The translations under genes were made by a program, and so were the position numbers. Positions 18,501 through 30,420 of a stretch of 64,000 nt of DNA are shown piece after piece (position 1 is the first letter of the stretch; each line of letters opens with the position of its first letter). Under the pieces are notes generated by a model. It searched no databases and was not told the origin of the DNA. It worked only from the letters and a program-made list of their open reading frames with translations. Source of the stretch: Lactifluus volemus. Taxonomy: Eukaryota; Basidiomycota; Agaricomycetes; Russulales; Russulaceae. Location of the stretch: positions 1-64,000 of the forward strand of contig WTXI01000063.1 in the NCBI GenBank assembly GCA_022376515.1, given 5' to 3'.

Positions 18501-19990
18501 CCAAGAAGATGCCACTGCTCGTGTGGCATTATGCTTGTTCCGCGCACCATTAGACTTCCTCGAGGAATGGCAGATATGCTAGCTACTGGCATCAAAGAGG
18601 TTCCACAAAAAGAGGAGGGTCATGGTCTCAAGGGGAGAAATGAAAGGAGCACAAGGATGGAACGAATTACGACTCACTATCATAGTCCATATGAGAACGC
18701 AATGGACGATGACGTGGGTGTGGGTGTGTTGCAGATAGGATAAAAGAGGAGAAGTTCTGACCTGATGAATTGAAGGGGAACACGCTAACTCAAGGACATG
18801 AGCTCGGAGATGTTCATCACGAACCGGAATTTCTGGCATGGACACCCGAGTAGACTATGGCGTAGACATAAAATGGGAAATTGATAGGATTAGGGAAATA
18901 AGGGACGAGAGGTGTGACGACGAAGTGGTGACGAAGGTCGTGTTGGGTGGGAATTGTTCCCACACCTCGGGCCTACGATATTCAATTCCAGTATTTTGGC
19001 TCTAACCACTGCATTCAATTCCAGCTGAGCGGTTTTTCACCATGGTCGAGCAGACTCGATCTATCCCACGCTATGCCAAGTTATAGTCGCATGGAATACA
19101 TCGGCAAGGTCGTTAAAGATAATTCATCTCTCTGTGGCACCCGAGACTATTGCACACTTTTCGAATCTCCTTGAACCACTCAAGCGCGTACAAGTTCGTC
19201 GGTTTAACCCGAGCGGGTAAAGCCAAGGAGAAGTAAAGTGGCTATTCATTTCCGAGTCGTGGACCGGCTGCCGTTGTGATGTAAGTCATGGAAGGCATTA
19301 TGTTACTGGATCTCGGTGGGGTCATGTCCGCTCGACCAACGATTATGGGCTGCAATGGGGCAAGCTCCGAACGCTTGGCCACCACATCAATACATCGCGA
19401 TGCAGGCTATGCGCACCCTCCCGGACAATCGATTAAGCGGGACGATCCTGTAGCTGCAGAAGGGGAAATCTGGCCTTTCACTCGTGCAGGACGGGCGGCC
19501 ATGTCTCATCAATTTGGTGCGATAATGAGCATTAATCTTAGAGTTGGAGTGTTTGTGGTAAGGCGAGCAATGTTGATTACTTTCTTCTCCTCCTCGACCA
19601 CCTGCTATCTCTACGTTCCGTCTTTTCGTGTCTTGAATAAACTTTTGTGTCCCGGCGAATTGTCTGCAGTGTTCGAAGAGAAGCAGCTAAATTTCTTATG
19701 AAATGACTTCAGTAGCCATCAACCAAATATTACATGGCCATGTGTGCCGGCGGCGGACGCCTTCCGAGTCTGCCCGACCCGGGTGTCAGTCCATAACACG
19801 CAACGACAACCTTGATCTGTATTTCTCCTGGCATGGGGCACCAAAGTGTGGGCCACCCGATTATCGTTTATCAAAATACAAGAAGGAGCAGAGAGCTGCT
19901 GTGGGGAGGTGGCTATAAAGACAGGTACTAGCAAAATGAGAAGTGGAGAACATTGATGACGACGCATCAACAATAGTCCAGACACCTGAG
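18501..19990. other. Intergenic; no gene recognised
   Basis: Only short open frames without recognisable domains. The part from about 19640 to 19990 (downstream of the F-box gene) is homologous to 23370-23605 downstream of the truncated F-box copy, so the duplication includes this flank. Confidence 0.5.
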
Positions 19991-19992
19991 AA

Positions 19993-21366
19993 TCAGTCCA
20001 TTTCTGTGAGATAGACAGTGACAGGGCGATTGGAGCGCTGGCGTGAGGAAATGAATGGCTGTATAGCCTGCTGCGTGGATTCAGAGGGGGGTGGAAGGTA
20101 GAGATGGCATAGCATCGGCAACGCGTCCATGACCCTTTCCTCAGTGAGCTCTTGCAGCGCAGATGCAATAATCTCACCCAGTCTGGGCGGTATTTCCATG
20201 TGCTGCAAAGCCGAAAATGCATGAAAGATCTCCAGCCATTGAGGGTTGTCTACGTAGTCTTTCCAATCTGAAAGCAGTATATTGTCAAAGCCATTGGCAT
20301 TGATGATAAGCCGTTCTAGATTGGGTACGAAAGGCGGAATCTTGCTGCATATTTGAGCTAAACACGCAACTTGCCAATCTAACGCATGGCACGCTATCGT
20401 GATACATACAGCAGTCAGAAAATTCCCTCCCGATGTATCACGATAGCGAAAGATAATTAAGGCCCTTTTATGATCAAAGGACAGCTTCGCTTCCTCGAAC
20501 GACCCGGGGATCCATGTGCGACCGATAAATTGGAGGAAATGTGGAATGTCAAAATCGAGCTGATTGAAGAATGATGCCTCGACTGTAATAATAGCAGGAG
20601 TGTCGATCCGAGCCACAAGATCCTCAAAGTACTCGCTAGCGCCATGGAAATGCAAACGGGTGAGAGCGGGGAGGACAACGCGAGTAAATGAAGACGGAGG
20701 TCTATTTGTTGGATCAGGACGAGATGCTGGGAATTCGAATCCAATGCAAACTTCTTTAAGCTTGGTCAACGCGGATAGGGCTGTGGCCACAGCTTCGGGT
20801 GAGATGTAACCGGTATTGGGTATCTTCGTGAGAACAACTTCGACAAGGTCATGGCAAGATGGAAGAAATTTTGGTAGTGCCAGAAATGGAATACCCTCCA
20901 AGTACAGATACTCGAGACGCGGGGCAGATCCACTCAAAAAGGTCTCGCGAAGCACCGGTGCCGACCTCGGATTTGAAGTAAGCTCAAGATGCGTCAAAAC
21001 TGGATATGGCTTCTTCATCACTTTATTGAGCCGCTTCAATACAGAACTTGTCATATCGAGATGGATTTCGGACACGCGATCGTGATGCTTGAGCGCGGCA
21101 ATGATGTTAGCTCCACTCAGAGGGAGTCGCGATCTCGATTCATCTATGACGATAGGAAAGGTGCGTGGCCAGACCTCTAGCGTCTTCTTCACAGGTGTGT
21201 TCGCATCGCATTTAAGTTCCAAATTAAGACGAATTGGCGATGCAAACACAATGTATCTCCACCTTCGGCATACGTGCACCAGTGCAACCCACCATCGAGG
21301 GGGGTACTTTTCATAGAAGTCGAAGATGTCGAGGAGGACATTGTCAGGGAGGGATCCGATTGTCAC
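19993..21366 (-). CDS. F-box protein with leucine-rich-like C-terminal part
   Basis: A single uninterrupted 457-codon frame. The N-terminus MTIGSLPDNVLLDIFDFY, with WWVALVHVCRRWRYIVFASP following, is an F-box (about residues 1-45) of the type abundant in Agaricomycetes; it binds Skp1 in SCF ubiquitin ligases. The rest has irregular leucine-rich segments (LTHLELTSNP, LEYLYLEGIPFLALPKFLPSC, LTKLKEVCIGFEF, LERLIINANGF), suggesting an LRR-like substrate-binding face. The substrate is unknown. The gene has no stop or frameshift and is likely functional. A second, 5'-truncated copy lies 2.2 kb to the right in the same orientation. Confidence 0.85.
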   Translation of the reverse strand: MTIGSLPDNVLLDIFDFYEKYPPRWWVALVHVCRRWRYIVFASPIRLNLELKCDANTPVKKTLEVWPRTFPIVIDESRSRLPLSGANIIAALKHHDRVSEIHLDMTSSVLKRLNKVMKKPYPVLTHLELTSNPRSAPVLRETFLSGSAPRLEYLYLEGIPFLALPKFLPSCHDLVEVVLTKIPNTGYISPEAVATALSALTKLKEVCIGFEFPASRPDPTNRPPSSFTRVVLPALTRLHFHGASEYFEDLVARIDTPAIITVEASFFNQLDFDIPHFLQFIGRTWIPGSFEEAKLSFDHKRALIIFRYRDTSGGNFLTAVCITIACHALDWQVACLAQICSKIPPFVPNLERLIINANGFDNILLSDWKDYVDNPQWLEIFHAFSALQHMEIPPRLGEIIASALQELTEERVMDALPMLCHLYLPPPSESTQQAIQPFISSRQRSNRPVTVYLTEMD

Positions 21367-21978
21367 GCGTGGGAAAGAAATGAGGCCTACTCGATCCAGG
21401 TGAGTGATTGCTTCAGCGGCGGCTTATGGTCATGAGACGTACCCGGTCGTTTTTTATTAGTACTACGCGCCTTCCGATGACGCATTATGACCTGTCCGTT
21501 CCCTAGTAACTCTCGTTCGTTGAGAAGATGGATATGTAATGGGCTATCGAGTGTGACCGCTAGTAGTAGTTCGAAATTCGACTTCGCAAGGACAGAGTTA
21601 GCTTAGACTGCTATTGCAGCGAGGGGTCAGGATCTGGGCGTACCTGCGAGAAAGAGAACTCTTCGACAGAGAAGTTGATAGTTCAGCTGAGGGCCGCAGA
21701 GAGGCTGTGTTGTTGAGGTCCCACGATGCAGGTCACATGATGCACGTGTACCGCAAGCGCTCATAAAAATCCCGTTATGGCAGCGATAGAGGGCAACATC
21801 CATTCTGAGTATCATTAAGCATCACGTATAAAGTACAAGTGTACTAACGAACGGTACAAAGGTGTCCCAGAGAAGAGGAACATCGAAGGCAAAGTCCACC
21901 GCAATGAGCAGCGATAGGGATAGTTCTCGAGAGCGCTTGTTATTCACACCCAACAGCCATCGTTCCACGTAAGTGGAG

Positions 21979-22170
21979 GGACAGGGCTGTACGTACTCTC
22001 CTGAATGTTAACAATTTCTGTCCACAAGCCGACACATATCTTGAAGTATCTGCTGACTTAGAATTGCAGGAAATAAAGGTCGTTCGCGTGTTCGAGGGCG
22101 GGACACCGGACACAGCAACGGTTGAGCACTACATTCCGAGTGCAACCTCCAACAGAGGAGCCTGAGGTAT
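21979..22170. repeat. Copy 2 of the duplicated sequence, without the hAT-like end
   Basis: Homologous to 18167-18310. Here the preceding bases are ...CCACGTAAGTGGAGG, an unoccupied version of the insertion site. An intron-like AAGTCAGCAGATACTTC segment differs between copies. Confidence 0.55.
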
Positions 22171-23340
22171 AGAGGGCGACGCCTGACAACGCCAACAAGT
22201 AAGTGTATGCCAGTGGTGGTCGCATTATGCCTCAAGCGCTGGGATCTGAGAGGGGCATTCAGTTGTAAAGGTGGTGTGGATTACAGCACACTCACGATCA
22301 TTGTTTCGCAGAGACGCCACTGTTTGGGCATTCTACTCGCTCTGGACTTTTGATTCTCGAGGGGCAGTGAATATGCCCCAAACTACCATTGCCACCATGA
22401 GTTGCCATCAAAGGAGGGAAAGACATGAAAGAGCGAGGCCAACGATAGTGGGGATTGCGAGTGACTATCACATTCACATGCGACAGGGGAAAATGAGAAA
22501 ATGGAAGGAAAAGATATGAGATCCTACCTCACGGGAATCACGTCGACTCAAGAGATTCTGGTGACAAAGCAGAAATGCTGGATACCCAGCTGGCAACGTA
22601 GACAAAATTTGTGCCATGTGGAGAGGTAACTGCGTTGTAAGGAACCAAGGGCGAGGATGCGTGAAGATGAAATAGAGACTGCCAGTGAGGGCTGTGAAGT
22701 AGAAGCGTGACCGAATTGGAACGCTGGCCGGGACGCGGGACGACCGGCCCAGTTTACCGCGCTCTGTCTGGCCAACCGCCCGAGTTCCTGAAGTTTCCCA
22801 CTGCCATACTTCTGACTCGTTACTGAACACGCGTTTACAGGGAAATGTAACGCACGCTACCGTCCCCGCACGCCACGGATTCCAGGGTGATCCCGCCCTG
22901 TTAAAAAGCCCCGCCTACGTCATCACATCGTGCCTGCTGTTCCAAGTGGCCCACGACCGCCATCTCACTCCTGCAACTCCCACCGTATCGACCAGACATC
23001 ATTTTTCGGCACGCGAGCAGGAGGAGAAGTGGTCCCGTTGAGGAGGATTCCCCTTTCCACCGGAGCCTGCGGCAAACCTGCAGTACTTGAGCAAATGAGT
23101 CGAGGGACAACCGCCGCTGGTTATATACCCCGCGCCTCTGGCAGGCCAAGAGCCCCTTGTGACCTCCTTTAATCCTTATCTCGATCATGAACTCTTCAGG
23201 ACGTGATCGCATTGTCGACGTAGTGACGTTGGGAGAAGTTTACGACAAGGACGTGAACACTGTACGGTTTACATTCCTCAGGCTAGAGATTGGTGGCGAG
23301 AGGTCGAATTGGAATAGCTAATAACTCGGCCCGGGAGTCC
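22171..23340. other. No recognisable gene
   Basis: Short frames only. On minus, 22830-22480 contains hydrophobic stretches (SRFYFTALTGSLYFIFTH; PLHMAQILSTLPAGYPAFLLC) that may be a remnant of a membrane-protein exon, but no family can be named. Confidence 0.4.
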
Positions 23341-23605
23341 GTAGACCACATACCATACTTCCGCGTTCCGTCTTTTTCGAGTCTTAAATACAGAATTTGA
23401 CAGTCCATAACACGCAAAGCGACAACCTCGATCTATATTTCTCATCGCCTGAGGCGGGCCACCTGATTATCGTATGTCAGAATACAAGAAGCAGCAGAGA
23501 GCTGGGAGGGGTGGGGAACAGTTATGATGGCAGGAACTAGCAAAAGAGGAATGGAGAGGGTTGATGAGGATACACCAACATTAATCCAGACACCTGACAA
23601 TCAGT

Positions 23606-24365
23606 TTATTTCCGGGAGAGATGGACAGTGACAGGGCGATCGGAACGCTGGCGCGAGGAAATGAATGGTTCTATTGCGGATGCAAAGGGGAATGGAAAGT
23701 AAAGATGGCGCAGCATAGGCAACGCGTCCATGACTCTTTCCCCAGTGAGCTCTTGCAGCGCAGATGCAATAATCCCACCCAGTCTGGGCGGTATACGCAT
23801 GTACTGCAAAGCCGAAAACGCGTGGAAGATCTCCAGCCATTGAGGGTTGTCTGCGTAGTCTTTCCAATCTGAAAGCAGTATATTGTTAAAGCCATTGGCA
23901 TTGATGAGGAGCCGTTCTACATTGGATAAGCAAGGCGAAATCTTGCCGCATATTAGAGCTACATATGCAACTTGCCAATCCAACGCATGGCACGATATCC
24001 CGATACATAGAGCGCTCCGAAATTCCTTCCCTCCCGGTGGATCACGATGACCAAAATTGATGAAAACGCTTTTGTCATAAAAGGACAGATTCGCTTCCTC
24101 AAAGCCGGGGATCTGTGCGCGACCGATAAACTGGACGAAATGTGGAATGTCAAGATCGAGCCGATTGAAGAACCTTGTGTGGACGGAAATAATAGCAGGA
24201 GTGTCGATCCGAGCCACAAGATCCTCAAAGTACTCGCTAGCGCCTTCAAACTTGAAACGGGTGAGAGCGGGGAGGACAGCGCGTGTGAATGGAGATGGTA
24301 GTCTATTTGCTGGATCAGGACGAGAAGCTGGGGATTTGAATCCAATGGAAACTTCTTTATTGTAT
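23606..24365 (-). pseudogene. F-box/LRR-like paralog, 5'-truncated
   Basis: The C-terminal half of the gene at 19993-21366, about 80 percent alike in protein: FKSPASRPDPANRLPSPF, GASEYFEDLVARIDTPAII, LSDWKDYADNPQWLEIF, IPPRLGGIIASALQELTGERVMDALPMLRHLY. The frame is open to the TAA near 23606. The F-box and first half are gone: homology stops at about 24365, 18 bp before the AT-rich end of a Tc1/mariner element, which probably caused the loss. Confidence 0.85.
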
Positions 24366-24382
24366 TTTGCAAATGAGTTGTC

Positions 24383-25837
24383 ACAACCCTAAAAAATAAA
24401 AAAATAAATCATAAATTTTGAAATGCATATATCTCCCCGAATTCTCAACATATGAAGCTCGGAGGGGTGCCAAATTGATCGGAAGAATTAGTAGAATAGA
24501 TCTACCATGGACCGAGGAAGGGAAATGAGAGTTGAAATTTTCTGATTTTTGGAGTGGATGTCAGAATACAGACCTCCTCTACTCCTTCATATTTGACAAT
24601 GACACCCCTAATATGTCATAACCATGTAAAGATAATATCCCTTTTCTGTAACTGAAGGTACTGATGGAGCCTTGTTACATTGTGTGATCATTTTTCGACC
24701 CATGAGGCAATTGGCGCTCAAACCCCTTTGTTCTCCTCTCCCATGACACGCGGCAACACAATCTCCCCTGATGTCTGGTACATTGTTATTCGACTCTCAT
24801 TAGACATGAAGCCAGAAGCTATTGCAACTTATACTGGGATTTCAAAGCGGTCTGTATGCCGAATACTCAACTATTTTAACCAGTATGGCACAATTGAAGA
24901 AGAGAAGGAGCATCAAAAGAAGGGCGTTCACCTACGTGATGTGGACTTGGAGGTAAGTAATTACACCTTCTCTATTACATCCAGGGACTGATGGTTATTT
25001 AGTTTCTCTTTGGCACCATCCGAAATAACCCAGACATGTACCTTGACGAACTCCAGGAGATGCTGTCTATCACATGTGGCAAGGATGTTTCAAAATCCAC
25101 TATCTGGCGCATGCTTCGTCGTGGAGGATTTACAATGAAGAAGGTGAGTATAGTACCCTGTATCAGATGAAGAAAATGACTAATTCCTCTTGTAGATAAC
25201 ACACATCGCAGCAGAACGCTCTGCAGAGAAGCGTGTAGACTATGTCACACGCATAAGCAAATACCATGCTAACCAGCTGGTGTTTGTTGATGAAAGCTCA
25301 GTTGATCGCAGGACAACATATCGTGGGCATGCGTGGGCCATTCGGGGGTTACCAGCACAACGAAAGGCATTCTTTGTACGTGGAAAGCGGTGAGTGACAT
25401 GCTGTTTACACAACTCTACTACTCACCCTTTTTTAGATTTTCAGTGCTCCCAGCCATCTCACTGGATGGATTCCTACACTGTGAAATAGTAGAAGGATCC
25501 TTTCGCTCTGACACATTCGCGTTGTTCATCCAGAACCTTCTTGACCACATGCAACCCTTCCCTGGACCAAACTCAGTCATTGTCATGGACAATTGCCGCA
25601 TTCACAAGACCTCTTTTATTCAAGAATTGATTCATTCTCGGTGCGTGCACAAGTATAGCTATCCCTTGTATTCATGCTGATGGCCAAGTAAGGGGTATGC
25701 GGTGTGAATTCTTGCCACCATATTCTCCTGATTACAACCCCATTGAGCTTGCATTCTCTTGTATGAAGTATAAACTTCGCTGCCAAGGGGACTACACCAT
25801 CAGCAAAAAAAAGAAAACTCGGTTAGGCCTCAACTAG
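24383..25837 (+). mobile_element. Tc1/mariner-type element, left end plus transposase, right end lost
   Basis: The left side begins AACCCTAAAAAATAAAAAAATAAATC and is AT-rich up to the gene. No inverted copy of this end is found before 26400, and the transposase C-terminus runs into a lysine-coding A-rich tract and then a TAG-rich repeat at about 25840, so the right end has been replaced. Confidence 0.7.
24743..25837 (+). pseudogene. DD34E transposase (Tc1/mariner superfamily), C-terminus truncated
   Basis: Five exons with good splice sites: 24743-24952, 25003-25143, 25196-25389, 25437-25640 and 25693-25837. The helix-turn-helix MKPEAIATYTGISKRSVCRILNYF and a second helical part (MYLDELQEMLSITCGKDVSKSTIWRML) bind DNA. 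Catalytic residues are VFVDES (first Asp), VIVMDN (second Asp) and SPDYNPIELAFS (Glu); 34 residues separate second Asp and Glu after splicing, so it is a DD34E enzyme. All exon joins keep frame, but the protein ends ISKKKKTRLGLN-stop in foreign sequence. An upstream in-frame ATG at 24680 is also possible. Confidence 0.85.
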
Positions 25838-25839
25838 GC

Positions 25840-26340
25840 CCTGTTAGGGACACGTTAGGACCTTGTAAGTGTCACTATATGTACTATTTTTAGTACCCTA
25901 GTATATAGGATCGTTACGTGTACTTACAGACTAGCCGTTTTGGCTAGTCCAAAGAGGAACTAGTGCATCTTGCAATATTTGGTTAATTAGTCCGGCATTA
26001 CTAGGCTTAGTAGGCTACTAGGTGCTTGCAAGGCTTGTTAGAGAGAAGCCGAATGGCTAGCCTAGGCTGCCTAGTAGCCATTGCAAGGTATAGAAGGGTA
26101 ATACTACTTGCAATATTTGGCATCGATGTTAGGAGTTACTAGGATCTTAGGCATTGGGAGGCCCCCAAGGGTATCCAGCCCGTAGTAGCCTACCGGGCAC
26201 CAGATAAAGTCAAGTAGGGATGTGTATCTTACAATGCATGCTAGGCCTTACTAGATATCCGCCAGACAAGGCATGCTTGGCCAGGCTGTTGTACGTTATA
26301 ATCATTTGCCACTCTATACCGTACTAGTAAATGCTTGTAT
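25840..26340. repeat. CTAG/TAGTAGGCTACTA-rich repeat
   Basis: Contains repeated GCATCTTGCAATATTTGG, TTGCAAGG and TAGTAGGCTACTAGG motifs. The reverse complement of the 49545-49945 array (GCATCTTGTAAGAGTTGGG, GGCTACTA) looks like the same family in the opposite orientation. No coding capacity. It directly replaces the right end of the Tc1-type element. Confidence 0.5.
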
Positions 26341-26984
26341 TGACACTATCTACTACATGCGTAGCTCGCTGCGGCACCCCTAAACCTGAAGCGCTGCAGT
26401 AACGAGAGAGTGCCACCTGCCGTCCGTAAACTATTAAGGGTTTGTAATCTGGAGGCAACGAGCGTACCATCTTTTCATGCATGCCAGATCTCCTGGTCAT
26501 CAATCTCTTTCAGTTCATACGTGAACTCCTTGCGGTACGTGCTGTGCCCGTTGAACTCGAACGCCTTGAGTGTCGCAGCATCATCGCGCGTGCTCTAGTA
26601 GAGATATCGGGCAGTTGGCCCCTTCGAATACGGGGGCCCAAATCGAGCGGGTCATGGCGTATGGTTGAACACGCGCTGTTCAAGTGGTCGAAGCTGGGGG
26701 GGGATGGTCAAGATTGGTCGAGTTTTCCTTTTGGGTTGGGTGGAAGAACACGAACCGGATTCTTCCAGGCCGATGAGCGAGAAGAGGGATTAAGTCACCT
26801 CTTCGATGATATCGTCAAAAGCCAAAAAGCCTCTGAGGGCGAGTGGCCATTCTCGCGGAGGACCTTGTATTGCGTGAGGTTCATGACCCCTGTGCAAGAA
26901 TAAAAGTACCATGAGACCCGGCCTGGACAAAAAGGGGGAGTTTGGAACTCACGAATACCGCCCATCAACTAGGAAAAGATTAGC
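26341..26984 (-). other. Unrecognised coding remnant
   Basis: On minus, GVMNLTQYKVLRENGHSPSEAFWLL (26890-26815) and LKAFEFNGHSTYRKEFTYELKEIDDQEIWHA-stop (26572-26480) look like real but disconnected exons, with stops between. No family is recognised. They may be the 3' end of the guanine deaminase locus or another inserted fragment. Confidence 0.3.
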
Positions 26985-28537
26985 TACTCAGCGAGAATTA
27001 ATGTTTCGTTTTGGGCGGCTGTTCTGTACTTATCACGCTGCGCTCGTAGCGAGGTGCAGCAGCATCGCGAGAGAAAACTGACGACTAGGTTCGGGCGAAG
27101 ATTCGGATGCAGCGGCGGATTGCACGGCCGAAATTTTAGACGCGATGGAGGCGTGCTGGATCGCGGTGAGGATTGAGCGCGAGAATCCGCCCGAGACATC
27201 CGTGCCGAGGCCGACCTAATGGGTAGGTGATTCGTCGAGAGAACTTGTAGCAAAAACTAAAATAAAAAAATTGATCACCTTTATTCCGCGGTCGATGAGA
27301 TTGCCGACTGCGCACACCCCGCTGCGCAAGTTGAAATTGCTCGTCGGGCAATGGCTCACCCCGGCATCCCTCTTCTTAATCAATGCGATCTCTTGCTCTT
27401 CTAAATGGATTGCGTGGGCGAGGATTGTGCGTGGGCCGCGTAGCCCGTACATGTCATACACGTCTGCAAATGAAGTAGCATCAGGGAAGAGCTCGAGCGT
27501 CTTGCGGACCTCGTTCTGGTTTTCAGATATGTGCATCTGGATCGGGAGAGTGGGGTCAGCGCGTGCCATTGTCCCAAGTTGGGACAGAACAGGACCGGTG
27601 CAGGAGATCGCAAACCGGGGCGTCAGGATGGGCTCTACAAGACGCGGTGGAGTTTAGGAGCGAATGTGGGAGCTAAGGGCGTGCGTTGCAGCGATGGAGT
27701 CGGAAACGCTGGGCTCCACATTGTTATTGGGTGAATTGCGATCCATATTGTATTGCATTTCTAAGTATGGCTTCGAGCGACCCCGAGGCAAGAGGTCGCC
27801 AGATACCGCTACAAAAGCGCGCTGGCCTAGACCAAAACGAAAATTAGAAAGTATGCGAGAGCAGCCGAACCCGCTGACCATGGACATTGTCGATATCAGC
27901 AAGTACCTTGGTAGCTTCGAGATGAAGTGTTCCGTAATTGCAACAAGTGGTTGTCTAGCATTAGAATGAGCAAATCGAAACTATAGAGGAAAGAAGGCCA
28001 TCGGAGCACCCCAGATTTGATGATACGTTTTACGATCAACTCATAAGCTTGGCGGGCGAAATCTACATTAGCAAATCGAGTCTCCATGGGAAACGTTACT
28101 TCCATTAGCCAATCAAGTAACTCGTACTGCTGACCGCTGGAACCCGTCTTGTGCGTCAGCGGCATGTGACCCAAGCATGCCATGCGTGCTCACCTCCCGA
28201 TGTTCGGGACTTGCGGCGCGTGTCACGGATTTCACAACAATGAACCGATTAGTCAAACGCTGGCAACATTGAGCAAAAGTGTGCGTACCGTGTGGGTATC
28301 TACGAAGCCTGGGGGGATAAACTCGCTGTACTAGAGGATGACGAGAGGTACATCAAGCAATCCATGCCGAGCAAGGGCAGCCTGAAGAGCAGTGCGGTGG
28401 ACGTCCTCCTCGATCCATTCCTTGTCGCCCGAAGGCCCAATGGCTAGCAGACAGTTCAGTAGAGCCTGATAAGATGAGATCGACCTCAGATTGACGAGGG
28501 GTCCATAAAATATGGTTGGGATTTGAGAAGACGGCAT
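26985..28537 (-). pseudogene. Guanine deaminase, broken
   Basis: From the ATG at 28537-28535: IFYGPLVN, WIEEDV, LQAALARHGLLDVPLVIL, then TAG, PPGFVDTHT (zinc-binding region of amidohydrolases), APQVPNIG, GQQYELLDWLMEVTFPMETRFANVDFARQAYELIVKRI, TTTCCNYGTLHLEATKVLADI, NMDRNSP, HISENQNEVRKTLELFPDA, GPRTILAHAIHLEEQEI, GVSHCPTSNFNLRSGVC and GLGTDVSGGFSRSILTAIQHASI. The order and motifs are those of guanine deaminase, which converts guanine to xanthine. Damage: a TAG after PLVIL, a 5-bp duplication (CAATA) before NMDRNSP that shifts the frame, a stop after SHIRS, and loss of the last part. Confidence 0.88.
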
Positions 28538-28908
28538 TCTGAGCAGTGAGTACCCCGAGGCGAACGAACAAAGGAGCACTGTATTTGTGCTCGGAGGTAA
28601 GGAATGATAGAAGTGGCACTGGGCCACATAGCCGATGGTGACGCCACGTGCGGTGGCCTTTTCCTTGACAAGAAGAAAAAAAACGTTCATTAGCAAGTGC
28701 GCCGCGCTGCTGCCGGGGCAGGTATGTAAGAGAAAATGACGAGTCGAAGGAGATCTTCAAGGGCTAGCACACTGCAGGGGTCACAAGACCTGTATGATGA
28801 CTCGGATCATCAACTTGAACTGTACTGTGGTCGAGCAGCAAGTTCAAGCTGTAGTATTCAGAAGAGCAAAACACAACAGAATGTCAAGAAGTAAAAATAA
28901 AGAAGTTA

Positions 28909-30420
28909 CTAGGATTCCGTCATGATACCGGCCTTCTCCATCCGAGAACGCCTTATTTTATCAGCTTGGGATTCTGGTCGACTCTGTGCAGCGGAACGTT
29001 GACCATCCAGTGATTGCGACCCGAAGATGCGCCTATTGACAAGAGTCTTCAATGAAATTTAGGAACGCAGAAAACCGGAAACGTACTGGTTATACCAGGC
29101 TAGCGTGCCTATTGCCCAACTACTGTTGGGAAACTGCTCAAATAGCTCGACAACCAAGTAGAAGAACTCCTCGAGGGAAAATGATGGGTTGTTATATTCC
29201 CAGCACTCATCAGTCAGTAGCACAAACATTGCCTGGGAAAAGAAAAGAAATTTTCACAAGTGGAACATCGACATAAATTATTGACTAACCTGTGCGGCAC
29301 CATATGCAATTTCCCTTCCAGTTAGTGCTGTTATATTGTGTATCCTTGCATTGTTTGGTCTTGTGCTTCGACCACTGCCAGGGGTTGAAAGAGCTGATGA
29401 CGGACCTGTAAAAATGTGCTTGACAACCTATGTGAGAAACATGAGGATTGGTGACCCAACATATCCAAATCATAAACGCACCCGGAGGATATAGTGGCCA
29501 CGCATTAGCCCCTTTTCCGGGTTCCCAGGGTCAAATTGACCTTCTTCATAGAGACACATTGACCAATCACCAGGCTGGAAGATGATACGTCCATCCTGAA
29601 ATTTACTTAACATTCTAGAAAGATTATTAGCACCAGATGGAGTGTACAATGGAGTGGACATACTCAGTGGGATCCTCATCAAAGTCATCAAGGAGATGAC
29701 GGGGGCAAAGCATCCGACCTATTTGTGGATGGTTGAATCCCCGGGAGGCCTTTGAAGTGATCTTCAATATAGGGGGGCTGAGTAGCTCTCGTGAAGGGTT
29801 GAGAAAAATATATTCAAGCGCATTGTGCTTGAGATCTCCGGTATCACTGCTGCGCGTGACTTGAGCTTGTTGATGAATCTACGATACATAGTCATATAAG
29901 TATATAAGTTGTCGTTACCAAAAATAGAACTCACAATCTGTATGAGCAATGAAAGGCTCTCCGGGTCCTTATCAAAGAATTCAATCTGTTCATCAAATTG
30001 CACGAGCACCTTCAACAGGTGATCATATCCTCTCCTCAACTCAGACTCGTTTTCACTTTAGTTTTAACATGTTATCATCACATATGTTGAATCGTTGATA
30101 TATAAAAACTCACGGAACATCCTCCGAGTTTGAGTTTGTGTCAGTCAGACCCCTGGATTGTATGCCGTAGTGGATAGCCACAGCAACAGATATGAAAGGA
30201 GAGACGCTTCGAGCAAATGATTGCCCTGCTCGACTATATGGAGCTAGGGCTGTGTCTGTCAAGTTGCTGAATATATGAAGTCAGTTTACGGTACCACAAC
30301 GCAGCTACTAATCACTTACCTCTTTGGCCTCATTCGACCCTTTCTTGTCAATGCGCTAACAAGATGACCGTGACTGGTGTCGCCATGACGCCTCGATAGC
30401 GTATGGCGAGAACTGGGCAT
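28909..30420 (-). CDS. DUF6698-like protein of unknown function, eight exons, intact
   Basis: Exons (minus): 30420-30320, 30266-30114, 30054-29935, 29878-29664, 29614-29482, 29427-29290, 29232-29087 and 29032-28909, all with GT/AG borders and introns of about 50 nt. Recognisable blocks are HNALEYIFLNPSRELLSPP, RGFNHPQIGRMLCP, FQPGDWSMCLYEEGQFDPGNP, GLMRGHYILRVVKHIFTGPSSA, NARIHNITALTGREIAYGAAQAMF, FYLVVELFEQFP and WYNQRIFG, which I associate with the Agaricomycete family DUF6698. No catalytic motif is evident. It starts MPSSRHTLSRRHGDTSHGH and ends KAGIMTES. It lies between two host-gene fragments but itself has no stop or frameshift. Function is unknown. Confidence 0.75.
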
